From NCBI RefSeq assembly GCF_018847975.1, contig NZ_CP072597.1, forward strand, positions 5,805,001 to 5,869,000: DNA of 64,000 nucleotides, in the 5' to 3' direction. Below the pieces are notes generated by a model that was not told the DNA's origin, ran no database searches, and was given only the letters and a program-made list of their open reading frames with translations. Source of the stretch: Lysobacter sp. K5869. Its GTDB lineage: Bacteria > Pseudomonadota > Gammaproteobacteria > Xanthomonadales > Xanthomonadaceae. The number at the start of each line of letters is the position of its first letter. Position 1 is the first letter of the stretch. Below, piece by piece: positions 32,938-42,409 of the stretch. The position numbers and the translations under genes are program-made.

Positions 32938-34935
32938 TCAGCCCAGCTTCTTGACTGTGGCGACCACGCGGTCGACGGTGAAGCCGAAGTACGGGAACAG
33001 CGCTTCGGCCGGAGCCGAGGCGCCGAAGCGGTCGATGCCGACCACGTCGCCGTCCAGGCCGACGTACTTGCGCCAGAAGTCGCTGACGCCGGCTTCGATG
33101 GCCACACGCTTGCGCACCGCGTTCGGCAGCACCGACTCGCGGTAGTCCAGCGGCTGACGGTCGAACACGTCGGTCGAGGGCATCGACACCACGCGCACCT
33201 TGACGCCGTCGGCGGTCAGCGCATCGGCGGCCTGAGTGGCGAGGCCGACTTCCGAACCGGTCGCCAGCAGGATCACCTCCGGCGCGCCGTCGCTGTCGCG
33301 CAGCACGTAGCCGCCGCGCTCGATCCGCTCGACCTGCTGCGCATCGCGCGGCTGGTGCGGCAGGTTCTGGCGCGAGAACACCAGACAGCTCGGACCGTCC
33401 AGGCGGGTGATCGCCGCCTTCCACGCCGCCGTCGATTCGACCGCGTCGCACGGGCGCCACACGTCGTTGTGCGGGATGTAGCGCAGGCTGGCGAGGTGTT
33501 CGATCGGCTGGTGGGTCGGGCCGTCCTCGCCCAGGCCGATGGAGTCGTGGGTGTAGACGTGGATCACGTGCGCGCCCATCAGCGCGCTCATGCGCACCGC
33601 GTTGCGGGCGTAGTCGCTGAACACCAGGAAGGTCGCGTCGAACGGAATGAAGCCGCCGTGCAGGTTCAAGCCGTTGCTGATCGCGCTCATGCCGAACTCG
33701 CGCACGCCGTAGTAGACGTAGTTCGCGTTCGGATCGTTGCTCGCGACCGACTTGCTGGCCTTCCACAAGGTCAGGTTGGAATGCGCCAGATCGGCCGAGC
33801 CGCCGATCAGTTCCGGCAGCAGCGGCGCGAAGGTTTCGATCGCCATCTGCGAGGCCTTGCGCGAGGCGATGGTCTGGCCGTCGGCCTGCAGCTTGGCGAT
33901 GTAGGCGTCGGCCTGGGCGGCGAAGTCGGCCGGCAGCTCGCCGGCGATGCGGCGCTGCAGTTCGGCGGCTTCGGCCGGGAACTGCGCGGCGTAGGCGTCG
34001 AAGGCCTGCTGCCACTGCGCCTGGGCGCCGGCGTGGTCGCGGTTGCGCCAGCCGGCGTAGATGTCCTGCGGGATCTCGAATTCGGCGTACGGCCATTGCA
34101 GCGCGGCGCGGGTCGCGGCGACTTCGTCCTTGCCCAGCGGCGCGCCGTGCGAGGACTCCTTGCCGGCCTTGGCGGGCGAACCGAAGCCGATCGTGGTGCG
34201 GCAGCAGATCAGGGTCGGCTTGTCGCCGTGCTTGAGCGCGGTTTCGATCGCGGTCTTGATCTCGACCGGGTCCTGGCCGTTGACCTTGCGGATCACGCGC
34301 CAGCCGTAGGCCTCGAAGCGCGCCGCGGTGTCGTCGGTGAACCAGCCGTCGGTGTTGCCGTCGATGGAGATCTTGTTGTCGTCCCAGAACGCGACCAGCT
34401 TGCCCAGACCCCAGGTGCCGGCCAGCGACGCGACTTCGTGCGAGATGCCTTCCATCAGGCAGCCGTCGCCCAGGAACACCCAGGTGCGGTGATCGACGAC
34501 GGTGTGGCCTTCGCGATTGAAGCGCTGGGCCAGGATCTTCTCCGCCAGCGCCATGCCGACCGCGTTGGCCAGGCCCTGGCCGAGCGGGCCGGTGGTGGTC
34601 TCCACGCCCACGGTCTCGAAGTTCTCCGGGTGGCCCGGGGTCTTGGAGTGCAGCTGACGGAAGCGCTTGAGCTCCTCGATCGGCAGGTCGTAACCGGCCA
34701 GATGCAGCAGCGCGTACTGCAGCATCGAGCCGTGGCCGTTGGAGAGGATGAAGCGGTCGCGGTTGAACCACTTCGGATCGGCCGGGTTGTGGCTCAGGAA
34801 GTCGTTCCACAGCACTTCGGCGATGTCGGCCATGCCCATCGGCATGCCGGGGTGGCCGGAGTTGGCGGCCTGCACCGCGTCGATGGCGAGGAAACGGATG
34901 GCGTTGGCAAGATCGCGGCGGCTGGGCGTCGTCAT
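32938..34935 (-). CDS. tkt: Transketolase
   Basis: Thiamine-diphosphate enzyme of the pentose phosphate pathway that moves two-carbon units between sugar phosphates. The protein has 665 residues, the normal length. Landmarks are [18 protein letters not shown] (substrate His), [13 protein letters not shown], the ThDP/Mg motif [12 protein letters not shown] to [23 protein letters not shown], the catalytic Glu in [11 protein letters not shown], and [18 protein letters not shown]. It ends [18 protein letters not shown]. It is monocistronic here, with a terminator behind it and a long intergenic region in front. Confidence 0.98.
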   Translation of the reverse strand: MTTPSRRDLANAIRFLAIDAVQAANSGHPGMPMGMADIAEVLWNDFLSHNPADPKWFNRDRFILSNGHGSMLQYALLHLAGYDLPIEELKRFRQLHSKTPGHPENFETVGVETTTGPLGQGLANAVGMALAEKILAQRFNREGHTVVDHRTWVFLGDGCLMEGISHEVASLAGTWGLGKLVAFWDDNKISIDGNTDGWFTDDTAARFEAYGWRVIRKVNGQDPVEIKTAIETALKHGDKPTLICCRTTIGFGSPAKAGKESSHGAPLGKDEVAATRAALQWPYAEFEIPQDIYAGWRNRDHAGAQAQWQQAFDAYAAQFPAEAAELQRRIAGELPADFAAQADAYIAKLQADGQTIASRKASQMAIETFAPLLPELIGGSADLAHSNLTLWKASKSVASNDPNANYVYYGVREFGMSAISNGLNLHGGFIPFDATFLVFSDYARNAVRMSALMGAHVIHVYTHDSIGLGEDGPTHQPIEHLASLRYIPHNDVWRPCDAVESTAAWKAAITRLDGPSCLVFSRQNLPHQPRDAQQVERIERGGYVLRDSDGAPEVILLATGSEVGLATQAADALTADGVKVRVVSMPSTDVFDRQPLDYRESVLPNAVRKRVAIEAGVSDFWRKYVGLDGDVVGIDRFGASAPAEALFPYFGFTVDRVVATVKKLG

Positions 34936-35133
34936 GGGGCTCGGGCGGCTGAGGCTGGGAGGCGGAGCGGAGAACCGGCCCGGACACTGATCCGTTCTGG
35001 GCGGCGGGCCGGCGAAGAGCCGTCATTGTCCCATCCCGGGACGGCCCTGTCGCCCCGAACCCGTTCAGCGGGCGGCCGCGAGGGCGCCGAAGCGGGCTCG
35101 CGCGTCCCGAATCGGCAGATTCGGCACGCAGGC

Positions 35134-35645
35134 CCCTGTAGGAGCGACGCGAGTGGCGACCAACCGAAGCGACGCAGCCCCGCCGCCCCCTCCGAAGCCG
35201 CAGATATTCCCCGGCATTCCGGCGAAAGCCGGAGCCCACAAGGTTCTGCTGTCGCCGTTTGCCTTGACGCATCCCCACGAAAAGCACACGCCCCGCGGCC
35301 CCGGAGGGCGTGCGCAGGATGCGCACGCGCGCCATGGGGCATGGATGCCCCTTATGGCGCGGCCCCGCGCTGCTGCGAGCCATAGTGGCTCTTGATTCGA
35401 AAACAGGGGAAAGCCCTTTCTTTGGTTACTTTCTTTGTGGCTTTGGACAAAGAAAGTGACCCGGCCGCTTGCGGACGGAAGCTTTAGATCTTGCTTGTCT
35501 TCGCTCGTAGCGACAGCAAAATCCTATGGATTCCGGCTTTCGCCAGAACGACGGGCCGGGGGATCTGCGGCTGCGGGATCGTGCCGGCGGGGCTGCGACG
35601 CGTCGGTTGGTCGCGACTCGCGTCGCTCCTACAGGGCGCTTACGC
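35134..35645. mobile_element. Fold-back (MITE-like) element with ~110-125 bp imperfect inverted arms
   Basis: The left arm starts CCTGTAGGAGCGACGCGAGT at 35136. Read on the opposite strand, the right arm (about 35516-35643) repeats it collinearly: the same GTAGGAGCG head, GCGACCAACCGA, GCAGCCCCGCCG, GCCGCAGAT, the GGCGAAAGCCGGA palindrome, and TGCTGTCGC. The GTAG head plus GCGAC/GTCGC hairpin is REP-like. The middle, of about 270 bases, holds the hairpins GCGTGCGCA/TGCGCACGC and ATGGGGCAT/ATGCCCCTTAT, and a near-palindrome GGTTACTTTCTTTGT...ACAAAGAAAGTGACC. No protein is encoded. It fills most of the 774-base tkt-symporter gap. No target-site duplication is evident. Confidence 0.7.
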
Positions 35646-35670
35646 GACAGCGACACTCCCGCCACAACGA

Positions 35671-35697
35671 AAAAGCCCGCCGGACGGCGGGCTTTTC
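35671..35697 (-). terminator. Rho-independent terminator of the symporter gene
   Basis: AAAAGCCCGCC and GGCGGGCTTTT form an 11-pair stem around a four-base loop. The A-run on the plus strand gives the U-tract for the minus-strand transcript. It lies 13 bases past the stop codon. Confidence 0.88.
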
Positions 35698-35709
35698 GGA
35701 ACCGGCGGA

Positions 35710-37074
35710 TCAATCCGCCAACGTCTCCGCCGTCGGATCCTCCACCCCGCGGGACACCATCGAGGCGATGGCGATGTCGCCGGTGACGTTGAGCGTGGTC
35801 CGGCACATGTCGAGGAAGTGGTTGACGCCGAGGATCAGGCCGATGCCTTCCGGCGGCACCTTGACCATCGCGCAGATCATCGCCACCACCGGCAGCGAGC
35901 CCGAGGGGACGCCGGCGGTGCCGATGCCGCCGAGGATGCACACCAGCATCACCATCACCTGCTGGCCCAAGGTCAGGTCCACGCCGAAGAACTGGGCGAG
36001 GAAGATCACCGTCACGCCCTCGAACAGCGCGGTGCCGTTCTGGTTGGCGGTCGCGCCCACGGTCAGCACGAAGCGCGAGATGCGCCGCGGCAGCTTGAGC
36101 TCGTCGGCCACGCGCAGCGCGGTCGGCAGGGTCGCGTTGCTGGAAGCGGTAGAGAACGCCAGCACCATCGCTTCCTGCGCGCCCTTGAAGAACGCCATCG
36201 GCGAGCGCCCGCCGATGAATTTGAGCGCCAGCGAATAGGTCACGAACATGTGGATGGCCAGCGCCGAGACCACCACCGCGACGTACTTGGCCAGCTTGAA
36301 CAGCAGGTCCCAGCCGAACTGCGAGGACAGGTTGAACATGAAGCAGAACACCGCGTACGGCGCCAGCTTGATGACCAGCCCGATCAGGGTCATCGAAATC
36401 TCGAACAGGCCCTGGATGCCGTCGCGCAGCGTGTCGACCGCCTTGGACTTGGTCAGCACCATGCCCACGCCGATCATCAGGGCGAAGAACATCACCGCCA
36501 GGATCGCGTCGTCGGCCGCGGCTTGCACCACGTTGCTGGGCACGATCGACACCAGCATCTGGATGCCCTTGGGCGCGTCGGTGCTGCCCTTGACGATGCT
36601 CTGCGCGCGCTCGGCGTTTTCGCTCATCAACTGCTGCGCCTGCGCCGGATCCATGCCGGCGCCGGGCTGGAACAGGTTGACCATCACCAGGCCCAGCACC
36701 ACGGCCAGGCCCGACATCACGATGGTCAAACCCAGCGTGCGCCAGCCGACCCGGCCGAACGAGCGGATGTCGCCCATCTCGCTCACGCCCATCACCAGCG
36801 CCGAGAACAGCAGCGGGATCACCAGCATGAAGATCAGGCGCAGGAAGATTTCGCCGGCGGGGCCGGTGATCACTTCGGTGAACAGCTTGAGCAGCGATTC
36901 GCAGCGCCAGCCGGTCGCGCCGGCTTCGCAGGCTTGGCCGCCCAGTTGCGCCCAGCTCACGCTGCCGATGCCGGCGGCATAGACGATCAGGCCCAGGCCC
37001 AGGCCGGCGAGGAAGCCGATCGCCATTTTCCAGTGCAGCGGCAGCGGCTTGCGCGCGTTCGCGGTTTCGCTCAT
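35710..37074 (-). CDS. Dicarboxylate/amino acid:cation symporter (DAACS family)
   Basis: A 454-residue inner-membrane transporter that uses Na+ or H+ to import C4-dicarboxylates or acidic amino acids. It has eight helices plus two re-entrant loops. The first loop carries AFSTASSNATLPTALRVADE (Ser-rich hairpin). The cation/substrate motif is ATANQNGTALFEGVTVIFLAQ (the NMDGT position, here NQNGT). GGIGTAGVPSGSLPVVAMI is hairpin 2, and NHFLDMCRTTLNVTGD holds the substrate-binding Asp, Arg, Thr and Asn. NQNGT instead of NMDGT resembles relatives that carry neutral amino acids or have altered coupling, so GltP/DctA naming is not safe. The ATG has a poor ribosome site. A tandem repeat array lies upstream. 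Confidence 0.9.
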   Translation of the reverse strand: MSETANARKPLPLHWKMAIGFLAGLGLGLIVYAAGIGSVSWAQLGGQACEAGATGWRCESLLKLFTEVITGPAGEIFLRLIFMLVIPLLFSALVMGVSEMGDIRSFGRVGWRTLGLTIVMSGLAVVLGLVMVNLFQPGAGMDPAQAQQLMSENAERAQSIVKGSTDAPKGIQMLVSIVPSNVVQAAADDAILAVMFFALMIGVGMVLTKSKAVDTLRDGIQGLFEISMTLIGLVIKLAPYAVFCFMFNLSSQFGWDLLFKLAKYVAVVVSALAIHMFVTYSLALKFIGGRSPMAFFKGAQEAMVLAFSTASSNATLPTALRVADELKLPRRISRFVLTVGATANQNGTALFEGVTVIFLAQFFGVDLTLGQQVMVMLVCILGGIGTAGVPSGSLPVVAMICAMVKVPPEGIGLILGVNHFLDMCRTTLNVTGDIAIASMVSRGVEDPTAETLAD

Positions 37075-37272
37075 GGATTCGCTCGTTACGGGCCCGGCCA
37101 AAACAGCGGGCAGGATACACCAGGGGGTCGAAAACGCCCGGACGGTGGGGTTTGGAGGCGCCGCGGCGTGCGTCGAAGCGGGTTTTGCGCTAGTGCGCGG
37201 CAGTTCGCGGCAGCGGCGGCGACGGGTTCGTGGCGATTCGGCGTGGACGCGGCGAGGCGGACGCCCTCGCCG

Positions 37273-37775
37273 GCCGTTTTGGCCCGTCGCCATCCGCCGA
37301 AACCGCGATGGGCGAGCGTCGAAGCTTCGTGTGGGCCGCGCATTACCCGCGTGGTCAGCGAGAGTCGCGCTTGCCGGGAGCGACGTTCGCCGAAAGCCGC
37401 TTGGCTCGTCGCCATCTGCCAGAGCCGCGATGAGCGAACGTCGAGGCTCCGTGCGGGCCGCGCACGCCAGCGTGGTCAGCGAGCGTCGCGCTTGCCGGGA
37501 GCGACGTTCGTCGAAAGCCGCTTTGGCCCGTCGCCGTCTGCCGGAGCCGCAATGGGCGAACGTCGGGGCTCCGTGCGGGCCGCGCATCGCCAGCGTGGTC
37601 AGCGAAGCGTCGCGCTTGCCGGGAGCGACGTTCGCCGAAAACCGCTTTGACCCGTCGCCGTCTGCCGGTGCCGCGATGGGCGAACGTCGGGGCTCCGTGC
37701 GGGCCGCGCATCGCCAGCGTGGTCAGCGAGCGTCGCGCTTGCCGGGAGCGGCGCTTGCCGAAAGCCGCGCTTAGC
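37273..37775. repeat. ~122-bp tandem repeat array upstream of the symporter gene
   Basis: The motif TTGCCGGGAGCG recurs at 37371, 37492, 37616 and 37739 (spacings 121, 124 and 123). Each is embedded in a longer unit that includes TTTGGCCCGTCGCC, GCGATGGGCGA, GGGCCGCGCAT and GTGGTCAGCG. There are about four full units and a partial fifth. Unit length changes by one or more bases and is not kept in phase with codons, so the array is non-coding. It fills most of the gap between the symporter start (37074) and the BatD stop (37899), and could form part of the symporter leader or promoter region. Confidence 0.88.
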
Positions 37776-37898
37776 GAGCGCCGCGCTCGGCAGCCGCCGA
37801 ATCCTCTGAAGACCGCGGCGGTCGGAACCGCCATGCCCGCCCCCGCAACCTCGTCGCGCCCGCTCGACCGGCAACGCGGCTCCGCAGCCGCGCCGCGA

Positions 37899-39623
37899 TC
37901 ATTTCTTCGGCGGATACAGCGGCGGCAACGCCGAAGGCCGTTGCGCCGAGCTCTGCCGCCACTGCGGCCCTTGCGCGAACGCGGCGCGCAAGCGGTTGCG
38001 CGCGTCGACGCCGTCGCCGCTGCCCCAGCGCGCGCGGCGCAAGGCTTGCACGGCGTCGCGCTGGGCCGGATCGAGCAGGCGTTCGACCAGTTCGTCGTCG
38101 TCGGCCGCCGGCGGCGTGGCGAGGCCGCGCAGCACGCTGGCGATGTGGTCGAAATCGCCGCGGTCGATCAGCTCGCGCAACGCCGGCAGGTTCAACTTCA
38201 GCGTGGCCGGCGCGCTCTGGCCCGGCGCGGCGCCGGCGGCGGCCGCGACCGGCGCGATCGCGGCGCGCTGCGCGCGCAGCTGCAACGCCCACACCAGCGT
38301 GCCCAGCCACAGCAGCGCGAACAGCACCGCGGCGACCGCCCAGCCCTTGTGCACCGCGCCCGGCGCGGCGGCGGGTGCGTCGGCCTCGGCCGGCGCGGTC
38401 GCGGCGGCGTTGGCGGCGTCGTTGCGCGCCGCGGCCACGGCCGGGTTCGCGGCCGGCGCGGCCGAGCCGGTGCCGCCGATGCCGCGGCCCACGGTCCAGC
38501 TCAGCGGCGGCAGGCTGGCGGTGCGCGCGGCGCGTGCGGTCACGTCCCACCAATCCAGGCGCAGGCCGTCCAGGCGCACCTCGCCTTCGCGCGAGGGCAC
38601 CAGCGAGAACTTGCGGGTCAGCTTCACCCGCGGCCGGCCGCCGACGAAGGTCTCGTCGGCCTGGACCGGATCGGCGAACACCTGCACGCCGTCGATCGGC
38701 GGCAGTTGCAGTTCCGGCATCTGCGCCAGACCCGCGCCGTCGACGCTGGCCTCGACGATCACGCTGGCCGAGTTGCCCACGCGCAATTGCTGCGGGGTCG
38801 AACGGTAGCTCAGGGTGAGGCTGCGCAGCGGCAGCCACGGCTGCGGCGCGTCGGCCGGCGCCGGCCGCACCTGCAGCGCGCGCACCCGGCTGACCGCGCG
38901 GCGCGCGTCGCCGCCGGAGCCGGTGAGCTGTTCGATCAAGGTCGTGCCGACCCGGCCCTCGAACACCGCCGCCGGCATGGTCAGGGTGCCGCTGCGCTCG
39001 GGCACCAGCAGGAAGCGGCGTTCGACCACGGTGTAGACCTGGCCGTTGATCGTGCGCTGGTACTGCACGTCGTCGCCGATCTTGGTCAGCGAAGCGCCGT
39101 CGGGCACGGCCTGATCGATCTTGCCGCCGAGCACCTGGCTCGCGGCGTACAGCCGCACCACCCAACCCACCGCCTGCTGCACGTAGGGATTGTTGTCGTC
39201 GGGCACCGCGTCGATGAACACATCGCCGGTGCCGGTCGGCTGATCCGGCGGCGGCGCCGGCGCGGCTTCGACGAACAACTCCAGCGCCTGGGTGCGCGCG
39301 CCGGCGAAGTTGAGCGCGGGAATGCCGATGCGGCCGCTGCGCAGCGGCCGCAGCTGGACGCTGTAGCGGGTGCGCGCGATCAAGCCGCGGTCGCTGGGCT
39401 CGATGCGGGTGTCTTCGCTGGTGCCGACGGTCTCGAAGTTCGCCGCCAGCGGCGCGAAGTCCGGCGCGTGGGCGACGTTGGCGGTGGTCTCCACGTTCAA
39501 GGTGACCGTCTCGCCGGCGCGGATGCTGGTGCGGTCCAGCCACGCGCGCGTTTGCGCCGACGCGACGGCGCTGAGGCCGAGCAGCAACACGCACACGACG
39601 AGTTTGAGCAAGTAACGCGGCAT
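37899..39623 (-). CDS. batD: BatD family protein (aerotolerance operon)
   Basis: A 574-residue protein anchored in the inner membrane with a large periplasmic part. Signal peptide MPRYLLKLVVCVLLLGLSAV is followed by immunoglobulin-like beta domains (WLDRTSIRAGETVTLNVET; LTLSYRSTPQQLRVGNSASV). An Ala-rich linker comes next, then a membrane helix (AVAAVLFALLWLGTLVWALQ) and a cytoplasmic tail ending PPLYPPKK. This is the standard BatD plan. It is the last gene of the Bat operon, starting five bases after the BatB/C stop. In other bacteria Bat proteins support oxidative-stress tolerance and envelope integrity; their biochemical role is unsettled. Confidence 0.88.
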   Translation of the reverse strand: MPRYLLKLVVCVLLLGLSAVASAQTRAWLDRTSIRAGETVTLNVETTANVAHAPDFAPLAANFETVGTSEDTRIEPSDRGLIARTRYSVQLRPLRSGRIGIPALNFAGARTQALELFVEAAPAPPPDQPTGTGDVFIDAVPDDNNPYVQQAVGWVVRLYAASQVLGGKIDQAVPDGASLTKIGDDVQYQRTINGQVYTVVERRFLLVPERSGTLTMPAAVFEGRVGTTLIEQLTGSGGDARRAVSRVRALQVRPAPADAPQPWLPLRSLTLSYRSTPQQLRVGNSASVIVEASVDGAGLAQMPELQLPPIDGVQVFADPVQADETFVGGRPRVKLTRKFSLVPSREGEVRLDGLRLDWWDVTARAARTASLPPLSWTVGRGIGGTGSAAPAANPAVAAARNDAANAAATAPAEADAPAAAPGAVHKGWAVAAVLFALLWLGTLVWALQLRAQRAAIAPVAAAAGAAPGQSAPATLKLNLPALRELIDRGDFDHIASVLRGLATPPAADDDELVERLLDPAQRDAVQALRRARWGSGDGVDARNRLRAAFAQGPQWRQSSAQRPSALPPLYPPKK

Positions 39624-39628
39624 CGGCC

Positions 39629-41386
39629 TCAATCCCCTTCCAGCGCCGACATCTGCCGGCGCGCGTATTCGATCTTGAATCTCTCCCGCAGCAGGCTGCC
39701 GGGGTCGTCGGGCACGCGCTTGAGCCAGGCGTCGTTGGCTTGCTGGCGCTCGCGCTGGGCCGGCGTGCGCGCCGCCTCGCGTTCGCCCGGCGGCGGCTTG
39801 CCCTGCTGCGCGCGCTGGCGTTCGAGCTCGCGCTGCATCTGCTCGCGCTGAGCCTGATCGGCGCGGCGCTGCGCTTCGGGGTCGTCGGCGGGCTTTTTCT
39901 GCGGGTTCTGCTGGCCGTCCTGGTCGGGCTTCTGCGGCCGATCCTGCGGCTTGTCGTCGGGCTTTTGCTGCGGGTTCTGTTGCGGCGGGGACGGCTGCCG
40001 GTCCTGGTTCTGCTGCGAACCCGAGGACGGCTTGGGCTGATTCTTGCTGTCCTGGTTCTGTGGCGGCCGCCGCTTCATCGCTTCCTCGACCGCGCGCTTG
40101 TTGGCGATCGCGTCGTCCATGCCCGGCTGCTGCTTGAGCGCGCGATCGTAGGCGGCGATGGCTTCGGGATAGCGGCCCTGGCGCGCCAGCGCGTTGCCGA
40201 GGTTGTATTGCGCGTCGGCGCCTTGGCCGCGCTGGTAGAGCTCGGCGGCGCGCTCGAACTGGCCGGCGCGATAAGCGCCGTTGCCTTCGACGATGCGTTG
40301 GTGCGCGCCCTGGTCGGCGCGCTGCCACAGCGACTGCGCCCGCGCCGGCGCGGTCGCCAGCGGCAGGCCCAGGCACAACAGCAGCACCGCCAGCGCGGCG
40401 CCGCCGCTGCGGCGGCGGAACGCCAGCAGCGCGAGCAGCAACAGCGGCGGCAGCAGCCAGTAGCCGTCGTCGTCGCGCGCGAGCCGCTTCTCGCCCTGGC
40501 CGAGGCCGCCGCCGGCGCTGTCGGCGCGGCCGATGTCGAGCGCGCGCAAGTCGCTGTCGTCGGCGCTGAGCGGGACGTAGCGGCCGCCGCCGGCGCGGGC
40601 CAGTTCGGCCAGCGACGGGGCGTCGAGCTTGACCTTGACGATGCGTCCGTCCGGCCGCTGGAACGCGGCGCCGGTGGCGTTGCCCAGGCCCAGCACCGAC
40701 ACCGAGTAACCGTCGCTCGCGGCCTTGGCCGCGGCGCGGTCGGCGGCGCTGTCGCTGCGGTCGGTGATCAGCACGATGCGGCCGCGGTCGAAGCCGCCCT
40801 GATGCAGCAGCTTGGCCGACCAGGCGATGGCGCGGTCGGCGTTCTGGCCGTCGCCGGGCATGATGTCCGGCGCCAACGCGTCGAGGAACACCCGCACGTT
40901 GTCGGGGTCGTCGGTCAGCGGCGACACGGTGAAGGCGTCGTCGGCGTAGACCACCAGCGCGGTCTGGCCGCTGCCGGCGCGGTGGCGCAGCAGTTCGGCC
41001 AGCTTGGCCTTGGCCTGGGCCAGACGGCTCGGCGGCAGGTCGCCGGCGAGGGTGCGGCTGGACAGGTCCAGCGCCACCACCATCGGCGTGCTGCCCTGCC
41101 ACAGCGGCTGCTCGCCTTGCGACCAGCTCGGCCCGCTCAGCGCCAGCACCGCCAACGCGTACCCCAGCGCGGCCGCGCCGACGAACAGCTGCGAGCGCCG
41201 GCCCGGCGCCGCGTCGAGCAGATGCGGCAGCAGGTGCGCGTCGACCGCGCCGCGCCAGACCTCGCTGCGGCGGCGGCCGCGCCACCACCACGCGCCCAGC
41301 AGCGGCAGCGCCAGCAACGCCCACAGCCAGTGCGGACGCAGGAAGATCAGCGGCGCCAGATGCTCGAACCAGGACGAGGGATTCAT
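39629..41386 (-). CDS. batB: BatB-BatC fusion: VWA domain plus TPR domain
   Basis: A 585-residue protein that joins two proteins often encoded separately. Residues 1-330 are BatB-like: N-terminal helices, a von Willebrand A domain, and a helix near YWLLPPLLLLALLAF. Residues 345-420 are TPR repeats (GNGAYRAGQFERAAELYQRG, YNLGNALARQGRYPEAIAAY). A Gln/Pro/Lys-rich disordered tail of about 150 residues follows. The metal-site motif of the VWA domain, normally DxSxS, reads DLSSR (107-111), so the last Ser is Arg and metal binding is probably impaired. The ATG overlaps the BatA stop by four bases. Confidence 0.88.
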   Translation of the reverse strand: MNPSSWFEHLAPLIFLRPHWLWALLALPLLGAWWWRGRRRSEVWRGAVDAHLLPHLLDAAPGRRSQLFVGAAALGYALAVLALSGPSWSQGEQPLWQGSTPMVVALDLSSRTLAGDLPPSRLAQAKAKLAELLRHRAGSGQTALVVYADDAFTVSPLTDDPDNVRVFLDALAPDIMPGDGQNADRAIAWSAKLLHQGGFDRGRIVLITDRSDSAADRAAAKAASDGYSVSVLGLGNATGAAFQRPDGRIVKVKLDAPSLAELARAGGGRYVPLSADDSDLRALDIGRADSAGGGLGQGEKRLARDDDGYWLLPPLLLLALLAFRRRSGGAALAVLLLCLGLPLATAPARAQSLWQRADQGAHQRIVEGNGAYRAGQFERAAELYQRGQGADAQYNLGNALARQGRYPEAIAAYDRALKQQPGMDDAIANKRAVEEAMKRRPPQNQDSKNQPKPSSGSQQNQDRQPSPPQQNPQQKPDDKPQDRPQKPDQDGQQNPQKKPADDPEAQRRADQAQREQMQRELERQRAQQGKPPPGEREAARTPAQRERQQANDAWLKRVPDDPGSLLRERFKIEYARRQMSALEGD

Positions 41387-42399
41387 GCGGTCCTCCGTCG
41401 CGGCCACAGGAAGGCGAGCAAGGCCAGCGCCAGCGCGCCGGCCAGCGGCACCGGATAGCGCTCGATGCGCGGACGCACCGCCTTGCCTTCGCGCTTGACC
41501 GGTTCGAGCCGGTCGATCTCGGCGTAGATGCCGGCCAGCTGGCTGGTGTCGCGGGCGCGGAAGAAACGCCCGCCGGTGAGTTCGGCGATGCGCCGCAGCG
41601 CCGGTTCGTCGACCTCGGCGCCGCCGCCGGAGCCGGGCAGGCGCACGCCGAACAGGGTCACGCTGCCGTCGCCGCCGAAGGCGATGGTGTGGATGCGCAC
41701 GCCTTCGTCGTGGGCGATCTGCGCGGCGCGCATCGGGTCGGGCGTGCCGGGCGTGTTGACGCCGTCGGTGAGCAGGATCAGCACGCGCTCGCGTTCGGGC
41801 AGCTGGCGCAGGCGCCGAACCGACAGGCCGATGGCCTCGCCGATGGCGGTTTCCTGCCCGGCCAGGCCGACCAGGCTGTTGCCGAGCTGGTCGCGCACGG
41901 TGTCGCGGTCCAGGGTCAGCGGCGCCAGCACGTAGGCGCGGTTGCCGAACACGACCAGGCCGACGCGGTCGCCGACGCGGCGATCGAGGAAGTCGGCCAG
42001 CACCGCCTTGGCCGCGGTCAGGCGGTCGACGGTGCGGCGGCCCAGGGTCATGTCGGGTTCGCTCATGCTGCCCGACAGGTCCAGCGCCAGCATCATGCCG
42101 CGGCCAACCTGCGGCGGGCGGACCGGCTCGCCGAGCTGCTGCGGCCGCGCCGCGGCCACGCACAGCAAGGCCCAGGCCAGCCACAGCAGCCAACCGGCGC
42201 CACCGCCGCGCAGGCTGCGGCCGCCGGCCGCGGCGACCGCGTCGAGGCGCTCGCCGAACGGGACTTTCAACGCGGCCGAGCCGTCGCGCGCGGGCGGCAG
42301 CAGCCAGCGCGCGAGCAAGGGCAACGGCAGCGCGGCCAGCCACCACGGCCAAGCCAGGAACTCGCGCCAATCGGCGGACAACGCGGCCAACAGGTTCAT
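41383..42399 (-). CDS. batA: BatA: VWA-domain membrane protein
   Basis: A 338-residue inner-membrane protein with two N-terminal helices, a VWA domain and a C-terminal helix (PVPLAGALALALLAFLWPRR). The metal-ion-dependent adhesion site is intact here: ALDLSGSMSEPD (DxSxS), the Thr in AGQETAIGEA and the Asp in LLTDGVNTPG. This contrasts with the degenerate site in its BatB partner. It starts ten bases after the DUF4381 stop and overlaps BatB/C by ATGA. Confidence 0.92.
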   Translation of the reverse strand: MNLLAALSADWREFLAWPWWLAALPLPLLARWLLPPARDGSAALKVPFGERLDAVAAAGGRSLRGGGAGWLLWLAWALLCVAAARPQQLGEPVRPPQVGRGMMLALDLSGSMSEPDMTLGRRTVDRLTAAKAVLADFLDRRVGDRVGLVVFGNRAYVLAPLTLDRDTVRDQLGNSLVGLAGQETAIGEAIGLSVRRLRQLPERERVLILLTDGVNTPGTPDPMRAAQIAHDEGVRIHTIAFGGDGSVTLFGVRLPGSGGGAEVDEPALRRIAELTGGRFFRARDTSQLAGIYAEIDRLEPVKREGKAVRPRIERYPVPLAGALALALLAFLWPRRRTA

Positions 42400-42409
42400 A
42401 AGAGCCGGG

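Noticed and set aside
34932..35342. A 136-residue minus-strand frame in the tkt-symporter gap.
   Set aside because: It covers the arm of the fold-back element and has typical non-coding GC-rich composition.
37049..37774. A 241-residue frame with repeated SERRACRERR-like segments over the tandem array.
   Set aside because: Unit lengths of 121, 124 and 123 bases shift the frame between units. No ribosome site or conserved reading phase exists, so the protein repeats are incidental.
37273..37775. CRISPR array.
   Set aside because: Units are directly adjacent with no unique spacers of constant size, are far too long, and there are no cas genes.
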